From the NCBI GenBank assembly GCA_020849655.1, contig JADLFU010000108.1:1-44106 (forward strand): a stretch of DNA of 44,106 nucleotides, given 5' to 3'. Below the pieces are notes generated by a model. The model made no database searches, was not told the origin of the DNA, and saw only the letters and a list, made by a program, of their open reading frames with translations. Positions 27,733 through 38,524 of this stretch are shown here, in pieces; the stretch's first letter is position 1, and each line of letters opens with the position of its first letter. The position numbers and the translations under genes are program-made. The stretch comes from Polyangiaceae bacterium. GTDB taxonomy: Bacteria; Myxococcota_A; Polyangia; Polyangiales; Polyangiaceae.

Positions 27733-27733
<1 letters not shown>
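26954..27733 (-). CDS. DUF6882-like protein in the kinase operon
   Basis: 259 aa, soluble. The C-terminal half has the pattern of DUF6882-type proteins (RASWTLVWAHANPSL, then a helix and ERTAWTLAALVAED); the N-terminal half looks like a second, similar alpha/beta module. ATG at 27733 overlaps the kinase stop (TGATG). These proteins have no assigned reaction; next to a kinase it could be a substrate or scaffold. The family name is given from memory. Confidence 0.65.
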
Positions 27734-29523
<1,790 letters not shown>

Positions 29524-29549
29524 GTCAGCGGTGCCTCCGACGCCTCAGC

Positions 29550-30548
29550 TCAGAACCGCCCGACGGCGCCGACCGTCGCGCCGCCGCCGCCCACGACCGC
29601 GACCGGCACGACGCGCCCCGCCTTGTCGCCCGAGCCCCAGTCGGTGAACACGAGGCCGATCACGCCCGTCGCGACCGCCGCGCCCGCCGTCAGGCCGAGC
29701 AGCAGGTTGGTGCGGCTCTGCTTGGCGAGGCCGTCGCGGTACTCGGGGCAGGTGTCGCCCTTGCCCGCGCAGACCTGCTTCACCTTGTCGGGGCCGGGGT
29801 TGTTCTTGGTGTCGAGGCCGCTCCAGATCGACGCCGCGGCGAGCGCGCCGGTGACGACCGCGCCGCCGATGAACAACCCTGGGCCGAGCTTGCCGCCCTT
29901 CGCGGGCGCCGGGCGCTCGGCGGGCGCGGGCTCCGGCTCGGCGGCGTCGCTTGCCCCCGGAGGCGCGGCGGCGGGCGCGGGCTTCGGCTCCTCGGCGGGC
30001 GCGAAGGCGGCCTGCGTGGTCGTGCCGGCGGTGACGGTCAGCTCCTTCGACGCGCCCTTCGCGCCCCAGCCGGCGGCGACGACGTGCTTGCCGCCGACGA
30101 GCCACAGCACGCGCCTGGTCGCGGCCTCGCCGTGGACGATCTTCTTGTCGATCGCGAGCTCGCACGCGGGCTTGCACGTGATCTCGACCTTCGCGAGCGA
30201 GCGGTCGGCGCCGACGAGCACGCTCCGCGCGAACGTCGTCAGCTCCTCCTTGTCGGGGTGCCGGGTGAGCGCGAGCTCGGCGAGCGTCGCGGCGCGGTCG
30301 GGCTGCTTCGCGTCGCGCCGCGCGCGGATCGCCGCCTTCAGCGTCGCGTCGGACGGCGCCTCGCGGTCGGCGTTCTCGAAGTGCACGGCCGCCCCCTCGA
30401 GATCGCCCGACTGCGCGGCCTTCACGCCCCTGTCGAACTCCTCGGACGCCGCCTTGATCTGCTGTGGCGTGGGCTCCGCGATCGCGAGGGACGGCGCCAG
30501 CAGCGCGAGCGCGAGCGCGCAGCGTGTGAACGGCGAGGTGGGGCGCAT
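29550..30548 (-). CDS. Secreted/membrane TPR protein with PEGA-like domain, kinase partner
   Basis: 332 aa. Signal peptide (ALALALLAPSLAIA), TPR-like helices (~30-105: ASEEFDRGVKAAQSGDLEGA), a PEGA-like beta domain with a Cys pair (TCKPACELAIDKKIV ... VAAGWGAK), Pro/Ala linker, and two hydrophobic segments near the C-terminus around a CxxxGDTCPEY loop. This architecture commonly neighbours Ser/Thr kinases in Polyangia. It is 26 bp upstream of the kinase on the same strand. TAAGCT lies 6 nt before the ATG. Confidence 0.75.
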   Translation of the reverse strand: MRPTSPFTRCALALALLAPSLAIAEPTPQQIKAASEEFDRGVKAAQSGDLEGAAVHFENADREAPSDATLKAAIRARRDAKQPDRAATLAELALTRHPDKEELTTFARSVLVGADRSLAKVEITCKPACELAIDKKIVHGEAATRRVLWLVGGKHVVAAGWGAKGASKELTVTAGTTTQAAFAPAEEPKPAPAAAPPGASDAAEPEPAPAERPAPAKGGKLGPGLFIGGAVVTGALAAASIWSGLDTKNNPGPDKVKQVCAGKGDTCPEYRDGLAKQSRTNLLLGLTAGAAVATGVIGLVFTDWGSGDKAGRVVPVAVVGGGGATVGAVGRF

Positions 30549-30554
30549 CTGCGC

Positions 30555-30560
30555 AGCTTA
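30555..30560 (-). promoter_or_regulatory. Candidate -10 box of the kinase operon
   Basis: TAAGCT on the minus strand, 6 nt before ATG 30548; no Shine-Dalgarno. A TTGACG lies further up (30584-30589) but its spacing (23 nt) is too long for a standard promoter. Confidence 0.35.
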
Positions 30561-30602
30561 CCCTGCCTTCCCCGTGACCTGCGCGTCAACCCGTCGACCC
30601 CC

Positions 30603-32141
30603 TCACGGCGCGACGTCAATGATCGTTGCTGGCCGCAGCGTCGGGTGCGCCGCGACCGCGTACCAGCCCTCGGGCAGCTGCGGGTCCATCCAGCCGAACA
30701 GCCAGCGCGCGTCGGCGGGCGTGAGGTTGAGGCAGCCGTGGCTCCGTGGGCGGCCGAAGCCGTCGTGCCAGTACGCGCCGTGGACGGCGTAGCCGTCGAG
30801 GTAGTACGCGACCCACGGCACCTCGTCGACGCTCCAGCGGACGCCGCCCTCCTCGCCGGACATGTCGGCGGTGAGGTGCTTCCACGACACCATGAAGCGC
30901 CCGAGCGGCGTGCCGTGCGTGACGCCCTGGCCGACGCCCCCCGCGCCCGGGGACATCGCGAACACGCGGACGGGCGTGAGCCCGCGCATCGCGAGCAACG
31001 TCCCTCGGCCGACGCTCGCGCGGACCCAGCGCGCGTCGGGTCCGACGCCGACGGGCAGCGACGCGGGCGCCTCTGCCCAGGCGACGTCGGAGGCGCGCAC
31101 CCAGCCGCCGCCGCGCGCCCGGAGGAGCCGCACGCCGAGCGTCGTCACCGGCCCGCCGTCCACCGGGATCACGCTGCGTCGCGCGAGCGGCTCGCGCTCG
31201 ACGAGGTGATCTCCCTCGACCTCGAGCCTGCGGGCGTCCTCGGTCACGACGAGCGCGACGGGCAGCTTCGACGCGCCGGGCGCGGCGAGATCGGCGCCGA
31301 ACGCGGGCGGCTCGTCGAGCGGCGTGACCCGATCCTTCGGGAGGATCGCGCCGTCGGGCGTGACCACGAACGCGCGCCCGTCGCCCGCGAGCTCGCGGGC
31401 CCACGCGACGCGCTCGCTCGCGTACGTGCCCCGCGCGAAGAGCAGGCGCGGCTCGCGCCCCCGCAGCGCCGCGAGCGCGGACGGGTCGATGAGCGGAGGC
31501 TCCGCCTGCGCGGTCCGTGTGAGCTTCGTGAGATCGAGCTCGGTCACCGCCTGCTCGCCGGCCGTCGGGGGCCGCCGGTACCTCGGGCCGAACGACGCCG
31601 CGCCGACGCGAAACGGCAGCGATCTGCTCGCGTCGGGGAGCAGCGCCGCGGCCGCCTCCGCGCCGCGATCCTCGCCGAGCGTGGCGTCCGCCCCCGCGCA
31701 CGCGAACCCGCGCGGCGCGACCGCGTACCACCCCCCGCGGCACGGGCTCGACGGGTGCGTCGCGCGCGCGGCGGACGACAGCGGCACGCGCTGACCGCGG
31801 CGCGAGAGCCCGACGCGAGGCGAGCCCCGATCCGGGCGCTCGTGGATCGGGAGCCACCTGGCGGTCACCAGCAGCGACGCGGGCGGCGCGGAGGGCGCGG
31901 CCGCCGCCGACGACGCGGCGGGGGCGAGGGACGTCGGCGCGGCGATCGGCGGCGCCGGCGGCGCGCCGCGCGAAGCGTCGGACGCAGGCGCGGACCCGGA
32001 GGGGAGCGGCGTCGCGCTCGGCCGTGCGGGCTCCACCGACGGCGCGACGGCCCCGCAGGCGACGAGCGCCACCCAGGCGCCGGGCGCGACGAGCCGCAGC
32101 GTCGAAGTAGCGCTCCTTGGGCTTCGAGGCGTCGAGGACAA
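30603..32141 (-). CDS. L,D-transpeptidase (YkuD-type), large lipoprotein
   Basis: 512 aa. Start TTG at 32141 gives a signal with lipobox LVAC followed by a Pro/Ala/Ser linker, an SH3-like region (LPIHERPDRGSPRVG), ~280 residues of unknown fold, and the YkuD catalytic domain at the C-terminus: YAVHGAYWHDGFG and RSHGCLNL with the nucleophile Cys near residue 468. Canonical motif, expected to cross-link peptidoglycan in the periplasm. It is the second YkuD protein of the window and has a quite different architecture from the one at 15314. TAAGGT is 9 nt before the start. Confidence 0.9.
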   Translation of the reverse strand: MSSTPRSPRSATSTLRLVAPGAWVALVACGAVAPSVEPARPSATPLPSGSAPASDASRGAPPAPPIAAPTSLAPAASSAAAAPSAPPASLLVTARWLPIHERPDRGSPRVGLSRRGQRVPLSSAARATHPSSPCRGGWYAVAPRGFACAGADATLGEDRGAEAAAALLPDASRSLPFRVGAASFGPRYRRPPTAGEQAVTELDLTKLTRTAQAEPPLIDPSALAALRGREPRLLFARGTYASERVAWARELAGDGRAFVVTPDGAILPKDRVTPLDEPPAFGADLAAPGASKLPVALVVTEDARRLEVEGDHLVEREPLARRSVIPVDGGPVTTLGVRLLRARGGGWVRASDVAWAEAPASLPVGVGPDARWVRASVGRGTLLAMRGLTPVRVFAMSPGAGGVGQGVTHGTPLGRFMVSWKHLTADMSGEEGGVRWSVDEVPWVAYYLDGYAVHGAYWHDGFGRPRSHGCLNLTPADARWLFGWMDPQLPEGWYAVAAHPTLRPATIIDVAP

Positions 32142-32150
32142 CGCGCACGC

Positions 32151-32156
32151 ACCTTA
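32151..32156 (-). promoter_or_regulatory. Candidate -10 box of the second L,D-transpeptidase gene
   Basis: TAAGGT on the minus strand, 9 nt before the TTG start at 32141. It is divergent from the TRAP promoter, with 48 bp between the boxes. Confidence 0.35.
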
Positions 32157-32204
32157 CCAGCCCGCCGCGTCGCCGTTCGTTTCCCCCGCGTGGCGGCGTT
32201 CCGC

Positions 32205-32210
32205 TACCCT
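32205..32210 (+). promoter_or_regulatory. Candidate -10 box of the TRAP operon
   Basis: TACCCT, 11 nt before ATG 32222, in the 80-bp divergent region. No Shine-Dalgarno precedes the ATG. Confidence 0.35.
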
Positions 32211-32221
32211 CGCGGGCCTTC

Positions 32222-33391
32222 ATGTCCGAGCCCTCCTCCGACACCGACGAGCCGGCGGCGACCTCGAGCGTCGAGCCCGCATCCGCGCCTGACGCGCCCG
32301 GCCCTCACGGCGCGCCGAAGCCGTCCCCCGCTGCCTGGGGGGATCCGCTCCACAGGTTCCAGGAGCGCTGGGTGAGGCTCGAGGTGACGCTCTCCGTCGT
32401 CATCGTCATCGCCGAGATCCTCTCCCTCGCGTCGTGGATCGCGCTGAAGGGCCTGTCGTCGCCGCCCGGCGTCTCGGCCGCGGGGCTCGTGTTCCGCGCC
32501 GGCGTGACGGCGACCGCGCTCGGGATCGCCGCGTGGTTCGGCCTGAAGAACGCGTCGCCCGTCGTGCGCCAGGTCGCGACGTGCGTCGCGGTCGCGGCGG
32601 GGCTCTTCCTCGGCAGGGCGTGGGTCTCGGTGGGCGTCGCGTACGGCGCCGAGCTCGTCGGCTGGTACCAGGACGCCTCGACCCTCACGCTCGTCGGCGG
32701 CCTGCGCGCGGTCGGTACTCGCTGCACCATCTGGCTCGCCATGCTCGGCGCGAGCCTCGCGACCTCGAGCGGCAAGCACATCAACGTCGACGTCGTGATG
32801 CGCTTCATGCCGACGCGCCTGCGCGTGCCGGTGGCCGTCGCCGCGTGGTCCGCCGCAGCCGTGGTGTCGTTCGCCGCGGCGTGGGGCTTCGTCGAGCACA
32901 TCGCGGTCACGTCGTTCGGCGCGAAGAGCGACGCGACGATGGGCGCAAAGGTCGGCGCGATCGCCGAGGAGATGGGCGAGCACCGCTTCCTCCTGAGCGC
33001 GCAGCTCCGCCTCGATCGCGTGGTCGGCTGGCGGGTGTTCTCGGGAGAGCGGCACCTGAAGAGCCTCTCTGGCGCGGAGTGGAACCAGATCATCGAGTCG
33101 GGCGGCTGGGCCGCGCGCTACGGCGCGGAGAAGGCGCAGGCGCTGCGGGTGCCGGCGACGGAGGCCTACGTGACGCCGCTCGTCACCATCCCCGGCGGCC
33201 GCTCGCCGCGCGGCATCCTCGTCGAGGATCTCAACCTGCTCTTCCCGTTCGGGTTCTTCATGATCGGGCTGAAGTTCCTCCTGCGCTGCCTGCTCGCGAT
33301 CTCGGGCCACGTGGAGGTCGACCCGGACGCCGCCCACCGCGAGGAGGGTCACGCGCCCTCGGAGCGTGACGCCGCCGAGGAGGCCGCCTGA
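32222..33391 (+). CDS. TRAP transporter small permease (DctQ-type), enlarged
   Basis: 389 aa, about twice the usual DctQ length. After a Pro-rich N-terminus come hydrophobic segments near 54-77, 86-107 and 117-140, the DctQ signature WLAMLGASLATSSGKHINVD, another membrane helix, and a final one (FPFGFFMIGLKFLLRCL). Between the last two lies a ~115-residue soluble insert (GAKSDATMGAKVGAIAEEMG ... VTPLVTIPGGRSPRG) that would face the periplasm. It partners with the large permease, whose ATG overlaps its TGA (TGATG). Confidence 0.85.
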   Translation: MSEPSSDTDEPAATSSVEPASAPDAPGPHGAPKPSPAAWGDPLHRFQERWVRLEVTLSVVIVIAEILSLASWIALKGLSSPPGVSAAGLVFRAGVTATALGIAAWFGLKNASPVVRQVATCVAVAAGLFLGRAWVSVGVAYGAELVGWYQDASTLTLVGGLRAVGTRCTIWLAMLGASLATSSGKHINVDVVMRFMPTRLRVPVAVAAWSAAAVVSFAAAWGFVEHIAVTSFGAKSDATMGAKVGAIAEEMGEHRFLLSAQLRLDRVVGWRVFSGERHLKSLSGAEWNQIIESGGWAARYGAEKAQALRVPATEAYVTPLVTIPGGRSPRGILVEDLNLLFPFGFFMIGLKFLLRCLLAISGHVEVDPDAAHREEGHAPSERDAAEEAA

Positions 33392-35034
33392 TGGGAGCCG
33401 CGCTCGCCCTCGTCATCGTCGCCCTCGCGCTGTTCGGGATGCCGCTCTTCACGGTGATGGGCGGCCTCTCGAGCGTCGCCTGGCTGTACCACCGCGACGC
33501 GAACTTCCACAGCCTGCGGTACCTCGCGCCCGACGTGCTCGACGCGCGCTTCGCGGGCTCGCCGATCCTCGTCACCATCCCGCTCTTCACGTTCGTCGGC
33601 TACCTGATGGCCGAGTCGAAGACGCCCGATCGCATCGTGCGCGCGTCGCAGGCGTTCTTCGGGTGGATGCCGGGCGGCCTCGCGATCGTGTGCATCGTGG
33701 CGTCCGCGTTCTTCACGACGCTGACGGGCGGCAGCGGCGTCACCATCGTCGCGATCGGCGGCCTGCTCTACCCGGCGCTCCGCAAGCAGGGCTACCCCGA
33801 GGGCTTCTCGCTCGGGCTCGTGACGACCGGCGGCTCGCTCGGCCTCCTCTTGCCGCCGTCGCTGCCGATCCTCGTCTACGCGCTGGTCGCGCAGATCGAC
33901 TACAACAAGGCCTTCAAGGCCGGGCTCATCCCCGGCTTCGGCATCATGGCGATGCTGGCGGTCTACTCCGCGTACGTCGCCATCAAGCACAAGGTCCCGC
34001 GCAGCAAGCCCGACCTGCGCGAGATGGGCGCGGCCCTCTGGCTCATCAAGTGGGAGATGCTGGTGCCGGTGCTCATCCTCGGCGGGCTCGGCTCCGGGCT
34101 CACCGGGCTCGACGAGGCGGCCGCGCTCGCGGCGCTCTACACGCTCATCATCGAGGTGTTCGTCTACCGCGATCTGAGCCTGAAGAAGGATCTGCCGCGC
34201 GTCGTGAAGAGCTCGATGAGCCTCGCCGGCGCGATCATCATCATCCTCGCGATGGCGAACGCGCTCATCAACTACGCCATCCAGGAGCAGATCCCGAACA
34301 AGGTGCTGGAGGCGATGATCAGCCTCGGCCTGTCGCAGAAGTGGCAGTTCCTGATCGTCCTCAACATCTTCCTGCTCGTGCTCGGGATGGTGATGGACGG
34401 GTTCTCCGCGATCCTCGTCGCGGTGCCGCTCATCCTGCCGTTCGGCGCGCGGTTCGGGCTGCACCCGTTCCACCTCGCGATGATGTTCCTCCTGAACCTC
34501 GAGATCGCGTACTGCGCGCCGCCGCTCGGGCTGAACCTCTACATCTCGAGCTTCCGGTTCAACCGGCCCGTCGTCAGCCTGTACAAGATCGTGCTGCCTG
34601 CGACGGCGATCCTGACGCTCGGGCTGTTCATCGTGATGTACGTGCCGAAGGTCTCGACGGTGCTCGTCGACAAGGACTCCGCGGCCGCGCGCGCCGAGGC
34701 GCTCGCGAAGCACGAGCCGCCGCGCGAGGCCTGGCGGCTCGAGTGCGTGCAGGAAGATCAGACCCAGCCGCAGCCGTGCACGGACGAGGAGAAGAAGCGC
34801 TACCCGGGCGGCAACACGCCCTCGGAGGCGAAGGAGCCGCACCCGAAGGCGGACGACGCCGCGCCCGCGGACGACGACGCGCCGGCCGACGAGGACGACG
34901 ACGCGCGGCTGAAGCGCCTGATGAAGAAGGCCGCCGACGCGGCGAGCGGCAAGCCCTCGGCGCCGGAGCCCGAGGACGAGGACGACGACGCGCGGCTGAA
35001 GCGCCTGATGCGCGAGGCGGCAGGGAAAAAATAG
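33391..35034 (+). CDS. TRAP transporter large permease (DctM-type)
   Basis: 547 aa. Core ~1-430 matches DctM: FGMPLFTVMGGL, TIPLFTFVGYLMAESKTPDR, FFTTLTGGSGVTIVAIGGLL, SLGLLLPPSLPILVY, FLLNLEIAYCAPPLGLNLY. It couples Na+ or H+ flow to organic-acid uptake in the inner membrane. A GGAGG lies 7 nt before the ATG, inside the DctQ gene. Unusual is a ~110-residue hydrophilic C-terminal tail ending in two copies of DEDDDARLKRLM. No periplasmic binding protein (DctP/TAXI) gene is in the window, so the substrate cannot be inferred. Confidence 0.93.
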   Translation: MGAALALVIVALALFGMPLFTVMGGLSSVAWLYHRDANFHSLRYLAPDVLDARFAGSPILVTIPLFTFVGYLMAESKTPDRIVRASQAFFGWMPGGLAIVCIVASAFFTTLTGGSGVTIVAIGGLLYPALRKQGYPEGFSLGLVTTGGSLGLLLPPSLPILVYALVAQIDYNKAFKAGLIPGFGIMAMLAVYSAYVAIKHKVPRSKPDLREMGAALWLIKWEMLVPVLILGGLGSGLTGLDEAAALAALYTLIIEVFVYRDLSLKKDLPRVVKSSMSLAGAIIIILAMANALINYAIQEQIPNKVLEAMISLGLSQKWQFLIVLNIFLLVLGMVMDGFSAILVAVPLILPFGARFGLHPFHLAMMFLLNLEIAYCAPPLGLNLYISSFRFNRPVVSLYKIVLPATAILTLGLFIVMYVPKVSTVLVDKDSAAARAEALAKHEPPREAWRLECVQEDQTQPQPCTDEEKKRYPGGNTPSEAKEPHPKADDAAPADDDAPADEDDDARLKRLMKKAADAASGKPSAPEPEDEDDDARLKRLMREAAGKK

Positions 35035-35055
35035 CCTCGCGAGGCCGGCCCGGCG

Positions 35056-35061
35056 TAAGCT
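35056..35061 (+). promoter_or_regulatory. Candidate -10 box before the 180-aa gene
   Basis: TAAGCT, 7 nt before ATG 35069 and no Shine-Dalgarno. It follows a 12-bp palindrome (35034-35045). Confidence 0.35.
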
Positions 35062-35068
35062 CCGCGCG

Positions 35069-35611
35069 ATGACCCCGGGGCGGACGCTCGTGCTGCTGCC
35101 GTACGGGATGCCCGACGCCCCGGCGCACCGCGAGGCGTGCGCGTCGATCCTGCTGTCGTGCGGCGGCGACATCGAGCGGATGATCGACCGACCGGTCGAC
35201 GATCTCGAGCGCTTCGGGAGGTACGTCTCGCGCATCCCCGCGCTGCGGGAGGGCGCGCAGCCCCCGATCGTGCTCCTGACGCGGACGAGCCCGCTGCCGC
35301 TGACGGTCGTCTCGGCGCGGCGGTCGCTCGAGCGCGCGGCGCCGGCCCTCGGGCGCGCGTCGTGGATCCTGTTCGTCACCGACGAGGACGATCCCTTCTT
35401 CGCCGACGGCGCGCGGCGCCTCGGGACGCTGTCGGCGGAGCCCTCGCTCGCGCCGCTCTGGGTGGGGCCGGACGGCATGCCCTTCCTCGTGACGACGCCC
35501 GAGACGCGCGCGCACGACGTGATCTCCGGGCGCTTCCTGTCGCTCCGCGCGCAGGCCGAGAAATACCGCCGAGGCCCCGTGATGACGACGCGGCCGCCGT
35601 CGAGGGGGTGA
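35069..35611 (+). CDS. Unknown 180-aa protein
   Basis: Soluble alpha/beta protein with strand-like segments (RTLVLLPYGMPD, PPIVLLTRTSPLPLTVV, ASWILFVTDEDDPFF, LAPLWVGPDGMPFLVTT) and no signal. A Rossmann-like order is possible, but no binding motif is visible. Not recognised. It lies on the same strand as the TRAP genes but probably has its own promoter. Confidence 0.65.
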   Translation: MTPGRTLVLLPYGMPDAPAHREACASILLSCGGDIERMIDRPVDDLERFGRYVSRIPALREGAQPPIVLLTRTSPLPLTVVSARRSLERAAPALGRASWILFVTDEDDPFFADGARRLGTLSAEPSLAPLWVGPDGMPFLVTTPETRAHDVISGRFLSLRAQAEKYRRGPVMTTRPPSRG

Positions 35612-35655
35612 GCCGATCCGCGCGCCAATTCTCCGCCGACCGCGCGCGGCGTCTG

Positions 35656-35661
35656 TACACT
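35656..35661 (+). promoter_or_regulatory. Candidate -10 box before the 337-aa gene
   Basis: TACACT, 10 nt before ATG 35672, within a slightly AT-richer stretch; no Shine-Dalgarno. Confidence 0.35.
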
Positions 35662-35671
35662 CCGTGCCCGA

Positions 35672-36685
35672 ATGACCGGGACCCCGCGCAAGCCGAGCGA
35701 CATCCAGACGAGCCCGCAGGCCGTCAGCGAGGAGCAGGAGGACGAGCTCGCGGATCTCGCGATGATGCTGCGCGAGGAGCAGGTGCAGGCGCGCATCGTC
35801 CACTACAAGGGCGACCTCGAGACGAACGCGGAGCTCGACGCGATCACCGCCGAGGTGGTCGCGCAGCTGAAGGGCCTGCAGTCGCGGGTCGCGGCCGATC
35901 GCTCGCCCGAGAGCCGCGCGTCGGCGGAGCTCGAGCAGGCCCGATCGCTCGTCGTCCTGCTCGGGCGCGTGTTCCGCGACGATCAGATCTCGGTCTTGCT
36001 CGAGAAGGTGATGAAGGACGTCACGAAGCGCGTGACGAAGCTCTTCTTCGACTCCGAGCTCAGCGAGAAGGTCACGGCGACGGAGAGCAAGGCGCGCGTC
36101 ATGCACCACGCGGAGCAGGCGCTCTTCTATGTCTACCGCCGCTACCAGAACCGCCTGATCGCGGAGCTCGAGGGGTTCACCTACGTCGATCCCGAGATCA
36201 AGGCGGCCGCGCTCGATCGCTTCGACAAGGACGTGAACGAGCTGCGCGTCGGGTTCCTCTCGCGGCGCAGCCCCGAGCTGAAGCGCCTGCTCGGCGTGAT
36301 AAGCGGCGCCTCGCTCGAGTTCTTCCAGCGCGGGTTCCCGCCCAAGATCGAGGAGTTCGCGCGCGCCGTCGTCAGCGAGAGCGGCTCCGCGAAGTCGAAG
36401 CACGCGGTCGGGTACAAGGTGCTGCACGAGTCGTTCGGCGCGTTCCGCCAGGTGTTCGAGCGCAAGCTGATGGGCCACCTCGTCGGCTACGTGCAGCAGC
36501 GCGTGATCGCGGGGCTGCAGACGAGCGAGGAGGCGTTCCGTAGCGAGACGATCGCGTTCGTGCAGTCGCCGCGGCTCTACAGCGACGTCGTGTCGGTCGC
36601 CTCGGACGCGCTGTACGAGTTCCTGTGCAACGAGGGGTTCCTCGATCTACCGATCGACTGGCGCGCGGAGCAGCGCGCGGAGTAG
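35672..36685 (+). CDS. Unknown 337-aa helical protein
   Basis: Almost wholly alpha-helical and soluble: acidic Gln/Glu-rich start, then long amphipathic helices (DDQISVLLEKVMKDVTKRVT, ARVMHHAEQALFYVYRRYQN, SPELKRLLGVISG). No Cys pair, P-loop or membrane segment. The even codon usage and low Ala content compared with neighbours suggest a conserved housekeeping-like protein, but I cannot name it. Its TAG abuts the stop of the convergent sulfatase-fold gene. Confidence 0.75.
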   Translation: MTGTPRKPSDIQTSPQAVSEEQEDELADLAMMLREEQVQARIVHYKGDLETNAELDAITAEVVAQLKGLQSRVAADRSPESRASAELEQARSLVVLLGRVFRDDQISVLLEKVMKDVTKRVTKLFFDSELSEKVTATESKARVMHHAEQALFYVYRRYQNRLIAELEGFTYVDPEIKAAALDRFDKDVNELRVGFLSRRSPELKRLLGVISGASLEFFQRGFPPKIEEFARAVVSESGSAKSKHAVGYKVLHESFGAFRQVFERKLMGHLVGYVQQRVIAGLQTSEEAFRSETIAFVQSPRLYSDVVSVASDALYEFLCNEGFLDLPIDWRAEQRAE

Positions 36686-38524
36686 TCACCTCGCGGCGTC
36701 GCCGGGGTGCCCACCGAAGACCCGCCGCGCCTCGGCCTCGAGGTCGCCGCACGCGGCCGCGCCGAGGTCGCGCTGCTCGCGCGGATCGGCGACGACGTCG
36801 AAGCAGTGGAACCCCTGGTCCCACTGGCGCGCTTCGAGCTTCCTCGGGCCGCGCATCACCCCCCAGCTCTTGAACGGGCACGTCCAGAGCTCGCTGCAGT
36901 TGGTGAGCGGCGCCGCGTACGGGGTGTAGGGGCGCAGGAGCGAGCGCCCCGGCAGCCGCTCGACGAACCGCGCGACCTCGGGCGCGTCCGTCGCGCCGAG
37001 CAGGTCGATCAGGGTGGGCACGACGTCCGTGTGGAACACCTGCCGCGCGCGGGCGTCCTCGAGCGACGCGCGCTCGTCGTCGGTCAAGAGCGGCGCCGGC
37101 GCGTCGATCCACGCGGGCACGAGGATCTCCTCGTCGTACACGCTCAGCGTGTGGCCGAGCTGCCCGTGCTCGCGGAACGCCTCGCCGTGGTCGCTCGTGA
37201 ACAGGATCACCGTGCGGTCGCCGTAGGCCGCGCGGCGCACGCCGTCGATGAGCGCGCCGACGGTCCTGTCCTGCGCGCGCACCGCGTTCTGAAAATGACG
37301 GCGAAACGCGTCGTTCTTCGCCGGATCCTTCGTGAACTCCGCCGGCTGGAACGGCTCGTCGCCCTCGTCGATCCTGTAAGGAAAGTGTGTGTTGGACAGG
37401 TGCACCACGGCGAGGAACGGCTCGCGCATCGTCGCCAGCTCGCGGAGCGCGTATGCCGTCGCGAGCCCGTCGTGCGCGCCGAGATCGAGGTCGGCGTTGG
37501 GATCGAGCTCGGCGCCGCTCACCCGCCGCGACACGGGCACGTTGCGGATGAACATGTCGCTGTTGCCGAAGCGCAGATCCTGGCTGGTGAAGTACCCGGT
37601 GTCGTAGCCGGCGGCGCGCGCGATCTCCCAGATCATCGGCGCGCGGTGGATGGCGTCGCGCGACGCCGTCGGCGACAGCCCGGTGAAGAGCACGCCGACG
37701 CTGATCGCCGTCGTGCTGTCGTTCGCCCGCATCCCGGTGAAGCCGATGCGCCGCGGCGCCGCGCGGTGGGAGAACGGCGTCTTGTCGCACGCCTGCTCGC
37801 CGGCGAGGCACACGAGATCGCGCGGCACGCTCTCGGTGAGCACGAAGAGCACGTTGCGCGGGCGCGAGGGGCGGGGGACGAACGCGGGGATGTACTCGGG
37901 CGAGTGCTCGCCGGGGAGCGCCTGGCGCCCGCCCGCCAGGCCGAGCTTCGCGCGAGCGAGCGAGCCGACCGCGTGGACGAGCAGCACGTCGGGCGTCGCG
38001 GCCTGGCGCGGCGACGAGATCCACGGGACGGCCACGGCGACCAGGAGCGCGCCCGCCGCCACGCCCCACGCGCGGCGCGCGACGCCTGCCTCCACCCTCG
38101 CGCGCGCGGCGACGACGCCGACGAGCGCCGCCGCGGCGAGCGCGGGACGAGCGTGCGTCCACGCGAGGTGGCGGCCGTCCGCCCGGAGCTGCGCGAGCAC
38201 GCTGGTCGAGAACGCGGCGCCGAAGCGCGCGGCGGCGTCGTCGATGTACGCCGCGTAGTTGTGGTGGAAATACGCTTGCCCGCCGAAGAGCGCCGCGGCG
38301 AGCGCGACGAACAGGAGCCGCGCCGCGTGGCGCCCGCGCCCCGGCCCGAGGCCCGCCACGAGCAGCGCCGCCCAGAGTGACCCCGAGAGCAGCGCGCTCG
38401 CCGCGTACGACACGAGCTCGAGCGAGCGGAGCTCGGCGACGCGACCGGCGCGGCGCACGACGTCGAGCGCGATGACCACGGCCCCGAGCGCGACGGCGCC
38501 CCACGCGAGCCTCCGCGCGGGCAT
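36686..38524 (-). CDS. Membrane sulfatase/phosphoglycerol-phosphoethanolamine transferase-type enzyme
   Basis: 612 aa. About five membrane helices in residues 1-180, then an alkaline-phosphatase-superfamily domain facing the periplasm: metal Glu in NVLFVLTESVPRD, nucleophile region RANDSTTAISVGVLFTGL, and metal pair SDHGEAFREHGQLGHT. The Glu for Asp at the first metal position and the membrane anchor fit LtaS/OpgB/EptA-like transferases better than secreted sulfatases. Acts on lipids or envelope glycans; the donor is unknown. ATG at 38524 overlaps the STAND gene stop (TGATG). Confidence 0.85.
   Translation of the reverse strand: MPARRLAWGAVALGAVVIALDVVRRAGRVAELRSLELVSYAASALLSGSLWAALLVAGLGPGRGRHAARLLFVALAAALFGGQAYFHHNYAAYIDDAAARFGAAFSTSVLAQLRADGRHLAWTHARPALAAAALVGVVAARARVEAGVARRAWGVAAGALLVAVAVPWISSPRQAATPDVLLVHAVGSLARAKLGLAGGRQALPGEHSPEYIPAFVPRPSRPRNVLFVLTESVPRDLVCLAGEQACDKTPFSHRAAPRRIGFTGMRANDSTTAISVGVLFTGLSPTASRDAIHRAPMIWEIARAAGYDTGYFTSQDLRFGNSDMFIRNVPVSRRVSGAELDPNADLDLGAHDGLATAYALRELATMREPFLAVVHLSNTHFPYRIDEGDEPFQPAEFTKDPAKNDAFRRHFQNAVRAQDRTVGALIDGVRRAAYGDRTVILFTSDHGEAFREHGQLGHTLSVYDEEILVPAWIDAPAPLLTDDERASLEDARARQVFHTDVVPTLIDLLGATDAPEVARFVERLPGRSLLRPYTPYAAPLTNCSELWTCPFKSWGVMRGPRKLEARQWDQGFHCFDVVADPREQRDLGAAACGDLEAEARRVFGGHPGDAAR

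Noticed and set aside
35034-35045. 12-bp perfect palindrome GCCTCGCGAGGC after the DctM stop, as terminator or operator
   Set aside because: No loop or U tract for a terminator, and such GC palindromes are frequent in this composition.
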